From JBGTSJ01 sp041940305 (GTDB lineage Bacteria; Planctomycetota; Planctomycetia; Planctomycetales; Planctomycetaceae), in the NCBI GenBank assembly GCA_041940305.1, contig JBGTSJ010000001.1, positions 62,001 through 126,000 of the forward strand: a DNA stretch of 64,000 bases, given 5' to 3'. Of this stretch, positions 48,249-56,051 are shown one piece after another (within the stretch, counting starts at the first letter, position 1; each line of letters opens with the position of its first letter). A program made the translations under genes and the position numbers. The notes below the pieces were generated by a model. The model did not search any database, was not told where the DNA came from, and worked only from the letters and a program-made list of their open reading frames with translations.

Positions 48249-48764
48249 ATGACCTGTCCCGACTGCAACCACGACAACATTCCCGGGGCCGACTCCTGCG
48301 AGAAGTGCGGCCAGCCGCTGACGCGCTTCCATCTCCCCGCCAGCGAGATGGAGCAGTCGATCATCACTCATCCGGTCAGCGTCATCGCCCAGAAGCGGCC
48401 GGTCAGCGTGGCGTCGTCCACGGCGGTCCGGGACGCGATCAGCCAGATGGTGCGGAACCGCATCGGCTGCGTGCTGGTCGTCGATGACGACAAGCTGACG
48501 GGCATCTTCACCGAGCGCGACGTGCTCAACCGCATCGGTCCCGACCGCACCTCACTGGACCACCCCATCGGCGAGCACATGACCAAGTCGCCGGAGACGG
48601 TCAAGATGGACGACTCCATCGCCTACGCCCTGCACTGCATGTCGATCAACGGACTGCGGCACATGCCGGTGGTGGACGCCGAAGGCCGGGCGATGAGCAT
48701 CGTCTCGGCCCGCGACGTACTGCGGCTGCTGTCGGTACGGTTCGCCGACATCCGCAATTCGTAA
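48249..48764 (+). CDS. Zinc-ribbon plus tandem-CBS protein downstream of korB
   Basis: A 171-aa protein. It begins MTCPDCNHDNIPGADSCEKC, a four-cysteine zinc ribbon, and continues with two CBS domains (KRPVSVASSTAVRDAISQMV, VLVVDDDKLTGIFTERDVLN; HMTKSPETVKMDDSIAYALH, LRHMPVVDAEGRAMSIVSAR). The ribbon probably recruits a protein or nucleic acid, while the CBS pair binds a nucleotide. Together with the CBS gene at 44395, it brackets the Kor genes, and so may be a second regulator of the oxidoreductase. Family well supported; role inferred. Confidence 0.88.
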   Translation: MTCPDCNHDNIPGADSCEKCGQPLTRFHLPASEMEQSIITHPVSVIAQKRPVSVASSTAVRDAISQMVRNRIGCVLVVDDDKLTGIFTERDVLNRIGPDRTSLDHPIGEHMTKSPETVKMDDSIAYALHCMSINGLRHMPVVDAEGRAMSIVSARDVLRLLSVRFADIRNS

Positions 48765-48816
48765 ACCCCGGCTGTCTGATTGATCGCGTCGATCAGGCCG
48801 CACGCTTCCGCCGTCG

Positions 48817-49263
48817 ATGCCGCTGGAAATCATCACGCTGGGCGAGATCGACCGGGCCGAATTCCAGCCCGTGCGGGAAGTTCTGGCCGTTCACTGCCCG
48901 AATGCCCGACGGCAGGAGTTCAGCGGCGGAGACCTCGCTCAATCCGGCATTGCGGCCGACCTGTGGATTATCTGCCAGTCGTGGCCGGACGAGTTCTCTA
49001 CGTCCTCGGTGCGCCAGATCGTGGACCTGAGCGCGACGTCCCGGCTGATCTGCGTCTACGGCGCGTGGTGCGCCTCGGACGGCCGAACCCGCAGCGCCTG
49101 GCCGCAGGCCGTCCGTGTTCCCGTCGATGAGTTCGACTGGCGGCTGCGCTTCGAACTGGACGTCATCGCCGGCGGGATCGCTCCTCTCCCGCTGACAGCC
49201 GCTCGCGACGAGCAGTTTGCAGTCCGCGCGAGTTATGCGGCCGAGCAGCGGGCGTTTCGATGA
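48817..49263 (+). CDS. Hypothetical protein coupled to an LRR lipoprotein
   Basis: A 148-aa soluble protein: MPLEIITLGEIDRAEFQPVR, then LWIICQSWPDEFSTSSVRQI and SATSRLICVYGAWCASDGRT, suggesting an alpha/beta receiver-like or Rossmann-like arrangement without phosphorylation residues. Its TGA overlaps the ATG of the next gene by one step (ATGA at 49260-49263), so the two are translationally coupled. I do not recognise the family. Similar small proteins beside outer-envelope LRR proteins are plausible in planctomycetes. Confidence 0.68.
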   Translation: MPLEIITLGEIDRAEFQPVREVLAVHCPNARRQEFSGGDLAQSGIAADLWIICQSWPDEFSTSSVRQIVDLSATSRLICVYGAWCASDGRTRSAWPQAVRVPVDEFDWRLRFELDVIAGGIAPLPLTAARDEQFAVRASYAAEQRAFR

Positions 49264-50024
49264 TGGAACGACGCCTGCCGCTGTTGAGTCTCCCTCGCTG
49301 CGTGGCCGGCTCGGACCGGCAGGTCGCCTGCCGGCTGCTGCTTCTGTTTGCATTGGCCGGCTGCGGCCCCGCAGATCGCTCTGCGGATCCCGCTCCCATC
49401 GCAGCGGCTGAACCGGACTGGTCTGCCCAGGTGGCGGCGATGCAGTCGGGCGAGTCGGACAGCGTGATCGTGCGGAAACAGACCGTGACGGCGGCGGACC
49501 TCGCTGCGCTGGCGGAAGGCTGTGATCGACTGCGTGTGCTCGAAATCGACGACTGCTCGGCCGGCGACGAGCAGCTCGAGGTCATCGGCCGGCTGCCGAA
49601 CCTCAAGACTCTAAAGCTCGGCGCGGAAGTCGGTGACTCAGGAGTGCGGCGGATTACCCGCGGCGGCAGCATCACCACACTCAATCTGCCTCGCGCACGA
49701 TTCAGCGACGAAGGGCTGCGGGCGATCGCAGCACTGCCGCACATCCAGCTGCTGCGGTTCCATTCGCCGCACGTCACCGACGCCGGGCTGGCCCACATTG
49801 CGGAGATGAAGTCGCTCCGGTTCCTGCATGTGATCGACGTGCCGATCACCGATGCCGGACTGCCGCAGCTGTACGGGATGACGCAGCTGGAATCGTTCTA
49901 TCTCGACGGCGGGGGCTGCAGTGATGAGGCCCTGCGGGAACTCCTGCGGGCGCTGCCGCAGCTCCATTTTCACCGGGACCAGCTGCACCTGCCGGATGAT
50001 CCGCGCGCGCATCCGCACGATTAA
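49260..50024 (+). CDS. Leucine-rich-repeat lipoprotein
   Basis: A 254-aa protein with a lipobox LAGC at about residues 32-35 (LLLFALAGCGPADRSADPA), so it is probably lipid-anchored. Residues 80-230 contain leucine-rich repeats of about 24 residues: LRVLEIDDCSAGDEQLEVIG, LPNLKTLKLGAEVGDSGVRR, IQLLRFHSPHVTDAGLAHIA, LRFLHVIDVPITDAGLPQLY. The TDAGL pattern is the cysteine-containing-like bacterial LRR common in planctomycetes. A role in protein binding at the envelope is likely, with unknown partner. Confidence 0.78.
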   Translation: MMERRLPLLSLPRCVAGSDRQVACRLLLLFALAGCGPADRSADPAPIAAAEPDWSAQVAAMQSGESDSVIVRKQTVTAADLAALAEGCDRLRVLEIDDCSAGDEQLEVIGRLPNLKTLKLGAEVGDSGVRRITRGGSITTLNLPRARFSDEGLRAIAALPHIQLLRFHSPHVTDAGLAHIAEMKSLRFLHVIDVPITDAGLPQLYGMTQLESFYLDGGGCSDEALRELLRALPQLHFHRDQLHLPDDPRAHPHD

Positions 50025-50030
50025 GATCAT

Positions 50031-50118
50031 GTAGCTGCGTCACTCCGTGACGCAGAAGCAGTATGCATCGGTGAGATGACTGGTTGATGAATGCCGCTTC
50101 CGGGAATGCCCCGGCTAC
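50031..50118. repeat. GTAGC-ended intergenic inverted repeat, copy 2
   Basis: It begins GTAGCTGCGTCACTCCGTGA and ends TGCCCCGGCTAC, as does the longer copy at 8775-8926. It also lies between two convergent genes. Confidence 0.7.
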
Positions 50119-50146
50119 TTTCCCACATCGTGCCGATGCGGCTTCA

Positions 50147-51613
50147 TCAGCTCAGGATTCCGTCGATAACGTGCCCGTATTCCTTCTCCAGCCGGATCCG
50201 CCCCGGGATGTTCAGGCGGCGGGCGTCGAGGCCCAGTTGATGCAGCACCGTCGCGTGCACGTCGGTGACATAATGGCGGTCTTCGACGGCGTGGAAGCCG
50301 AGTTCGTCGGTGCGGCCGTGCGCCAGGCCCCCTCTGATGCCGCCGCCCGCCATCCAGATGCTGAACCCGTACGGGTGATGGTCGCGGCCGTCGCTGTTCT
50401 GTGAGCCAGGCGTGCGGCCGAACTCGGTCGCCCAGACCACGATCGTCTCTTCCAGCAGCCCGCGCTGCTTGAGGTCCGTCAGCAGCGCGGCAATAGGCTG
50501 GTCGGTCTGCTTGCACAGGCCGGTGTGATTGTTCTTGAGGTTCCCGTGTGCGTCCCAGCTGCCGGCGCCGCCGTTCGAACCGTGATAGATCTGCACGAAC
50601 CGCACACCCCGTTCGACCATGCGGCGGGCGGCGAGCAGTTGCTGGCCAAACTCCTTTGTTTCGGCCTGGTCAAGGCCGTAGCGCTGCTGGGTCTCGGCAG
50701 TTTCGTCGTCGAAGCGGACGACGTCGGGCACCGCCGTCTGCATGCGGAAGGCGAGCTCGTAGGACTTGATGCGGGCCGCGATCGCCTCGTCATCCGGATG
50801 GGCGTCGGCGGTTAACTGGTTCAGATTTCTGAGCAGCTGAAACTGGGCGGCCTGCTCATCACGCGAGATCGATTCCGGGCGGGAGGCGTAGGGGAGCGGG
50901 TCGTTGGGATCGACCTTGAGCGGCACGCCGTCATACTGCGGGCCGAGATAACTGGCGCGGTGCGCCTCGTTTCCGCCGCAGCAGTCGGCAAGCGGTGTGC
51001 CGAGGACGACGAACTGCGGCAGGTTTTCGTTGAGCGACCCGAGTCCGTACGAGGCCCACGAGCCGACCGTGGGATGAAAGCCGTCAAGCCGGTGCCGCCC
51101 CTGGTGAAACTGCAGCTGCGCCCCGTGGTTGCTGTCCTCCGTCCACATCGAGCGGATGAGGCAGAGGTCGTCGGCGTGGGCCGCCGTCTGCTCGAACCAG
51201 TCGGAGATTTCGAGGCCGCTCTCGCCGTGCTTCTTCCAGCCGACCTGCAACGGGTAGACCTCCGTACGGATCAGGCCATTCGCGTCAGGAAGCACGATCC
51301 GCTCATTGGCGAGATACGGCGACTCAAGCACTTCCTTATACGGAGTCTCTTCGATCGTCTTGCCGGCGTACTCGTTGAGGGCCGGCTTGGGATCGAACGT
51401 CTCCATGTGAGACGCCCCGCCGATCATGAACATCCAGATCACGCTCTTGGCGCGCGGCGTATGGTGCGGCTTCCCGTCGCCGTCCCCGGCCAGCCCGTCG
51501 CGCTGCAACATGGCCGACAGCGCCACTGATCCGCCCGTCAGGGCAGAGGCAGCGAGGAATTGACGTCGTGAGTGATGAATCATGCTGGCGTCGAGTGCGC
51601 CTGAAAACGCCAT
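50147..51613 (-). CDS. DUF1501 exported protein, pair 2
   Basis: A 488-aa DUF1501 protein. Tat-type start: MIHHSRRQFLAASALTGGSV (the M of this is at 51583; the frame opens at ATG 51613, MAFSGALDASM, which has GAGG five bases upstream). Diagnostic segments: VIWMFMIGGASHMETFDPKP, ADDLCLIRSMWTEDSNHGAQ, ARRMVERGVRFVQIYHGSNG, EETIVVWATEFGRTPGSQNS and GRDHHPYGFSIWMAGGGIRG. The last two are the sulfatase-like metal region. It starts two bases after the stop of the DUF1553 gene, so the pair is one operon with translational coupling. Confidence 0.92.
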   Translation of the reverse strand: MAFSGALDASMIHHSRRQFLAASALTGGSVALSAMLQRDGLAGDGDGKPHHTPRAKSVIWMFMIGGASHMETFDPKPALNEYAGKTIEETPYKEVLESPYLANERIVLPDANGLIRTEVYPLQVGWKKHGESGLEISDWFEQTAAHADDLCLIRSMWTEDSNHGAQLQFHQGRHRLDGFHPTVGSWASYGLGSLNENLPQFVVLGTPLADCCGGNEAHRASYLGPQYDGVPLKVDPNDPLPYASRPESISRDEQAAQFQLLRNLNQLTADAHPDDEAIAARIKSYELAFRMQTAVPDVVRFDDETAETQQRYGLDQAETKEFGQQLLAARRMVERGVRFVQIYHGSNGGAGSWDAHGNLKNNHTGLCKQTDQPIAALLTDLKQRGLLEETIVVWATEFGRTPGSQNSDGRDHHPYGFSIWMAGGGIRGGLAHGRTDELGFHAVEDRHYVTDVHATVLHQLGLDARRLNIPGRIRLEKEYGHVIDGILS

Positions 51614-51615
51614 TG

Positions 51616-54600
51616 CTACCTCACCGTCACGAAGTCGTTGTGATTGATCAGGACATGGACAAGTCCGGTGCACGCACGTGAACGCGCAACGGCATTGTCA
51701 TTCGCAGTAACAGACTGCAGTTGCGATTCGAGGTACTCCCCGCAGACTGACCGTTCCTCGTCCGTCGGCGGACGGCACAGGATTGTCTCGAAGGCCGCCG
51801 TGATCAAGTCGCTTGCGTCCCCGCTGTCGTTTGATGCGACCAATGCGGCCGCGAGGCGCTGGGACTGCTCGACGGCGAGTGGGCTGTTGGCCAGGGCCAG
51901 GGCCTGCTGCGGCACGATGCTCTCGCTGCGTCGGTAACATTCGTTCGGGCTCGCGGCGTCGAAGATCGTGAGGAACCGCATCTGCTTTTCGTACGCGTGC
52001 CGGAAGTAAAGACTGCGGCGAAAGACCGTCTCTCCCTCAGTGAAGTCGATGTCAGGACCGCCGCGCGTGAGATCGAGCGAACCGCCGACGAACAGCACGC
52101 AGTCGCGGATGACTTCGGCGTCCAGACGTTGAATGTTCGCCCGCCAGTACAGCCGGTTCTCGGGGTCCACTTCAAAGCCCGCGGGTTGCGACCCGTGGGC
52201 TTCCGATGACGACGATGCGAGCCGGTACGTTCGGGACGTCACGATCAGCCGGTGCAGATGCCGCATGCTCCAACCGGACTCCATGAACTCCGCAGCGAGC
52301 CAGTCGAGCAGTTCGTGATGCACCGGGTGCGGCGTGCGGAGACCGAAGTCGAACACGTTCTCCACCAGCGGCTCTCCGAAGTGCCGCATCCAGACGTGAT
52401 TGACGGCCACCCGCGCCGTCAGCGGGTTTTCGCGTGCCGCAATCCACTCCGCCAGCGCAGCCCGCCGGCCGGTGCTGGTCTGCGGATAGCGCGTGCTGAA
52501 GGGAGTGTACTCGGCATCAGTCCGCTCGCAGGCGGCGGATGCTTCGTCGCGCGCCGCGAGCGCGGCCGCGGCATTCTTTTTTGCAGCGTCGGCGGCGTCG
52601 GCCTTCAGATTGCCGGCCGCGATCTTGCGCGGAGTCAGCCGCAGTTCGTCTTGAGCCTCTGCCAAACGCAGTTGGGCCACTGCCAGCGCGTGCTCCCTTT
52701 CCACGCGAGCGGCCTCAGCCGCGAGCAACGATGGATCGCCTTCCCCGTCCCGAAACTGCGCCAGGTCTGCGGCAAGTCGGGCTGAGAGCGACTGAACCGC
52801 CAGAGTCGCAGCCGCAACGCGACACTCTCCGAGATCGACCGCGGCTTGCGCGTCGGCGAGTACGTCGTCTAGCGATGCGGCGGGAACTCCGGAAACGGAA
52901 GTGACAAGTTGCGCACCCTCGGGCAGCGCACGTAGTTCAACACTGAGAAACTCTGCTTTGGAATCGAAAGTCCACAACGACAAGCGACCCTCCCGCCGCT
53001 CCCGCGTCAGCTTGTAAGCCAGCACAATGCCGCCATTGACCGTCGCATTCAGCAACTCTCCCTGGACGGCAATGCACAATTCCAGCTCCTGATTCAGCTC
53101 GACCGGCAACGAGCGAGTGCCGAGCGACGGGTATGTCATCTGCTGGCCGCGGACGTGCACGACCTGTACCTTCGGCCCTCCGGCATGAGCGCTCAGGTAG
53201 ACCCCATCGCTCTCCCCGGCTTCCGTGCGATCAAAGCTCATGCCGACTGAGTGCCATTGTTGTCCGCCTGCAATGACAAACCGCACACGAGCGATGAAAT
53301 CCCTCGGCTGGACGACGTTCGCGACCAGTTCGCTGCGTTGCGACACGACTTCCGTCTGGCGCAAACTCCCGTCAGACCAGCTCCATTCTCCTCCGTCCGT
53401 CGTCCAGCGATCGGAGTCCTTGCCGTCAAATTCATCCTGCAGAACGAGAACGCCGGCGTTGTGCGCATTCTCGCCGGTATCAGGATTCGCTGAGGTTGTT
53501 GCCACTTGTCGACTGGCGAGTTCGCGATTGGCCTCCGCCTGCGCAAGCTTTTCTCGCTCATCGGCAAGCTTGTTTCGGGCCGCTGCTAACACCGACTGAG
53601 CGGCGTCGCCGGTCAAGTCCGGGTACCAGGCAGCGACCGGCAGATCCACCCGTGCAGGAACGAAGGGTTGATTGAAGATCGCCGGCGTCGAGGGGGAAAT
53701 CGGATGATCCTCATCCGGGTGTTTTTCGTTTCCGCGGAGGTACACAAACGTCGGTGTGTTTTCGTCCGCGTCGTATGCACGGGCCAGGCCATCCTTCTCA
53801 ATGTCCGACTCTCCGGCAACGCGGTCGATGCGCACCTGGTACGGCTCGAAGATCGCGCGGGCGGCGTAGTAGTCGGTCTGCGGCAGAGGGTCGTACTTAT
53901 GATCGTGGCACTTCGCGCAGTTGAGCGTCGTCGCGAGGAACGCCTTGAACGTGTGCTCGACCGTGTTGTCCAGCCACAGGTCGCGGTTGAGCTTATAGTG
54001 CTGCCTCGCGAGATAGCCGGTGGCGCGAAGGGCATCCTCGTCGGTCGGCGTCAGCTCGTCCGCGGCGAGCATCTCGCGAACCATCCGGTCATAGGGCTTG
54101 TCGGCGGCGAGCGATTCGATGATCCAGTCGCGCCAGCGCCACAGGTGCCGCTGGCTCCCCCGCAGCTCCTTCCCGAATCCGTCCCAGTCGCTGTAGCGCC
54201 AGACGTCCATCCAGTGCCGCGCCCAGCGCTCGGCATGCAGCTCGGACAGGAGCAGACGTTCGACAAACTGTTCGTAAGCGTCGGGCGATTCGTCGGCTGC
54301 GAACGCCACCTGTTCCTCGCGCGTCGGCGGCAGTCCGATCAGATCGAGGTAGACGCGCCGCAGCAGCGTCCGGCGATCGGCCTCGGCCACCGGAGCCACG
54401 CCGTGAGCCGCGTACTGTTCGGCAATGAAGGCGTCGACCGGATTCTGCGACCCGTTCGGATCGGCGACGTCCGGGACATCGGGCCGGCGAACCGGTTGAT
54501 ACGCCCAATGTGCCGCCGGCTCCGCCGGAATCGCCTCGTCGGCCGGATACGGCGCGCCCTGGTTGATCCATGCCGTCAGGAGCGCCAGCTGCTCTGCGTC

Positions 54601-54915
54601 CAGCGGCTCACCCTCTCCCTCGGGAGGCATCCGGTCCGCCGGATCCTCTGCGGCGACGCGCTCCAGCAGCAGACTCGCCGCGGCCTCTCCCGGCGCAACG
54701 ACCGGTCCGCTGTCGCCGCCGGCCAGAATCAGCGTGCCGGCATCCAGTCGCAGACTGGCTTCCTGACGCAACGCCCCGTGGCAGGCGCCGCACTTGTGGG
54801 ACAACAGCGGTTTGATGTCGCGCACGTAGTCCACGTCTGCGGCCAGCACACCGGACGTCAGTACGGACCAGGCGAAGAATCCTCGCAGAGTCGCAGAGAC
54901 GCGGAGAAACGACAT
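51616..54915 (-). CDS. Planctomycete cytochrome C/DUF1549/DUF1553 protein with a beta-sandwich insert, pair 2
   Basis: A 1099-aa exported protein. PSCyt1: KCGACHGALRQEASLRLDAG and ADRMPPEGEGEPL; DUF1549: AYQPVRRPDVPD, RRVYLDLIGLPPTREEQVAF and HAERWARHWMDVWRYSDWDG; second heme site CAKCHDHKYDPLP; DUF1553: RVAVNHVWMRHFGEPLVENV, HELLDWLAAEFMESGWSMRH, RLDAEVIRDCVLFVGG. Between the second heme site and DUF1553 lie a LamG/DUF1080-like beta-sandwich (about 480-640: LVLQDEFDGKDSDRWTTDGG, YLSAHAGGPKVQVVHVRGQQ) and a coiled coil. The insert may bind carbohydrate. The first twelve codons after the ATG correspond to an arm of a dispersed repeat (see findings). Confidence 0.9.
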   Translation of the reverse strand: MSFLRVSATLRGFFAWSVLTSGVLAADVDYVRDIKPLLSHKCGACHGALRQEASLRLDAGTLILAGGDSGPVVAPGEAAASLLLERVAAEDPADRMPPEGEGEPLDAEQLALLTAWINQGAPYPADEAIPAEPAAHWAYQPVRRPDVPDVADPNGSQNPVDAFIAEQYAAHGVAPVAEADRRTLLRRVYLDLIGLPPTREEQVAFAADESPDAYEQFVERLLLSELHAERWARHWMDVWRYSDWDGFGKELRGSQRHLWRWRDWIIESLAADKPYDRMVREMLAADELTPTDEDALRATGYLARQHYKLNRDLWLDNTVEHTFKAFLATTLNCAKCHDHKYDPLPQTDYYAARAIFEPYQVRIDRVAGESDIEKDGLARAYDADENTPTFVYLRGNEKHPDEDHPISPSTPAIFNQPFVPARVDLPVAAWYPDLTGDAAQSVLAAARNKLADEREKLAQAEANRELASRQVATTSANPDTGENAHNAGVLVLQDEFDGKDSDRWTTDGGEWSWSDGSLRQTEVVSQRSELVANVVQPRDFIARVRFVIAGGQQWHSVGMSFDRTEAGESDGVYLSAHAGGPKVQVVHVRGQQMTYPSLGTRSLPVELNQELELCIAVQGELLNATVNGGIVLAYKLTRERREGRLSLWTFDSKAEFLSVELRALPEGAQLVTSVSGVPAASLDDVLADAQAAVDLGECRVAAATLAVQSLSARLAADLAQFRDGEGDPSLLAAEAARVEREHALAVAQLRLAEAQDELRLTPRKIAAGNLKADAADAAKKNAAAALAARDEASAACERTDAEYTPFSTRYPQTSTGRRAALAEWIAARENPLTARVAVNHVWMRHFGEPLVENVFDFGLRTPHPVHHELLDWLAAEFMESGWSMRHLHRLIVTSRTYRLASSSSEAHGSQPAGFEVDPENRLYWRANIQRLDAEVIRDCVLFVGGSLDLTRGGPDIDFTEGETVFRRSLYFRHAYEKQMRFLTIFDAASPNECYRRSESIVPQQALALANSPLAVEQSQRLAAALVASNDSGDASDLITAAFETILCRPPTDEERSVCGEYLESQLQSVTANDNAVARSRACTGLVHVLINHNDFVTVR

Positions 54916-55020
54916 CAGGCGTGGGCTCCGGTGGGACAGCGTGGCGGGGGACTTCTATGATACCTTCGAATGATGCGAATGGCACGACTGCAATCAGCGC
55001 AGGATTGATGATCGACAGCG

Positions 55021-55071
55021 ATTGGTCATTTCAGCAGAGGCGATGACTGCGTCTTAAGCGAAATGACCAAT
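55021..55071. repeat. Perfect 12-bp inverted repeat in the divergent region
   Basis: ATTGGTCATTTC (55021-55032) and GAAATGACCAAT (55060-55071) are exact inverse copies 27 bases apart, upstream of the 55131 gene. A third relative, GATTGACCAATC, follows at about 55082-55093. Confidence 0.7.
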
Positions 55072-55130
55072 GACGGTTTGACGATTGACCAATCTGCCGG
55101 GTTCCTTCCTTCACAGAACGTCCGATCGCC

Positions 55131-55877
55131 ATGGCCGGCGGCGTCCTCAAACGCACGATTCTCGATCCGCTGCTGACGCCGATCGTCCGTCCGGCGACGC
55201 GCTACACTGTGCATTTCCTGGCCGTCCCCTGCTATCGCATCCTGCGGAAGCGGATCCCCTGGTTGTCGGCCGTGGACGCCGAACTGGAGAAGGACATTGA
55301 GCAGTGGTTCCGCGGCTCGCTGCTGCTGCTGGCGGCGACGAAGAACGTCGAGGCGGCGATCGCGCGGCTGATCGAGATCCGGTTCGATCATACGATCAAC
55401 GAGGAGAACTGGTTCCTCACCGCCTGCCGGCTGCTGCTGGCGATCGCCGTCATCGAGGCCATGCCCGACCAGGAGCTGTTCAGCATCATCCACCCCGGCC
55501 CCCCCCCCTTCCGCCGCGACCGCAGCCTGAGCCTGTGGCAGAACATCCGCCGGCAGGCGTGGCCCATCACCCGCGGCATTCTCGCCCAGCACCTCAGCCG
55601 TTCGTCGGCGGTGTTCGCGATCATCGCCGTCATCCTCGGCTCCACCGTCGGCTGGGTCTGCTACGGTTTGGCGATCATCCAGTACCTGATCATCGGCCTC
55701 GTCACCACCCGCGACAAGGCGCTCAACGTGCTGCGGGAGTTCGACAGACAGGTGGCATTGAAACGCGCCGAGCTCATTGATGAGTTCGAGATCGAGGGCC
55801 GGGAGCCGGAGCCGCCATGCGGCCCGGCGGCGACGCCCGCACCGTCAACGGCAGAAATCGCGCGGCCACAAGGGTGA
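55131..55877 (+). CDS. Membrane-associated hypothetical protein
   Basis: A 248-aa protein starting MAGGVLKRTILDPLLTPIVR. The first 120 residues are helical with weak hydrophobic stretches (SLLLLAATKNVEAAIARLIE, LTACRLLLAIAVIEAMPDQE). Two strong membrane segments follow (SSAVFAIIAVILGSTVGWVC and YGLAIIQYLIIGLVTTRDKA). The C-terminal tail is polar and proline-rich. No family is recognised. It is divergent from the DUF1553 gene and ends 175 bases before mutL. Confidence 0.72.
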   Translation: MAGGVLKRTILDPLLTPIVRPATRYTVHFLAVPCYRILRKRIPWLSAVDAELEKDIEQWFRGSLLLLAATKNVEAAIARLIEIRFDHTINEENWFLTACRLLLAIAVIEAMPDQELFSIIHPGPPPFRRDRSLSLWQNIRRQAWPITRGILAQHLSRSSAVFAIIAVILGSTVGWVCYGLAIIQYLIIGLVTTRDKALNVLREFDRQVALKRAELIDEFEIEGREPEPPCGPAATPAPSTAEIARPQG

Positions 55878-55969
55878 TCGCGCCGGCCCGTGACCTCATC
55901 GAGCGCCGACGGCAGACGCGGCAGCGGATGTCGCGCGACCCGTTGCAGGGTCGGTTGTGCAGGAGTAAT

Positions 55970-56041
55970 AATCTCGCAGAGACGCCGAGGCGCAGAGATG
56001 TGCTGTTCACCCTCCGCGTCCCTGCGACTCTGCGAGAGATT
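55970..56041. repeat. CGCAGAG-type inverted repeat upstream of mutL
   Basis: AATCTCGCAGAGACGCCGAG and CGCGTCCCTGCGACTCTGCG plus AGAGATT are imperfect inverse arms about 15 bases apart. The right arm is nearly identical to the DNA at 54882-54907 inside the DUF1553 gene. Confidence 0.75.
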
Positions 56042-56051
56042 CCAATCAGTG

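Noticed and set aside
53668..54960. 430-codon plus-strand frame opposite the second DUF1553 gene
   Set aside because: High-GC shadow frame without RBS or domains.
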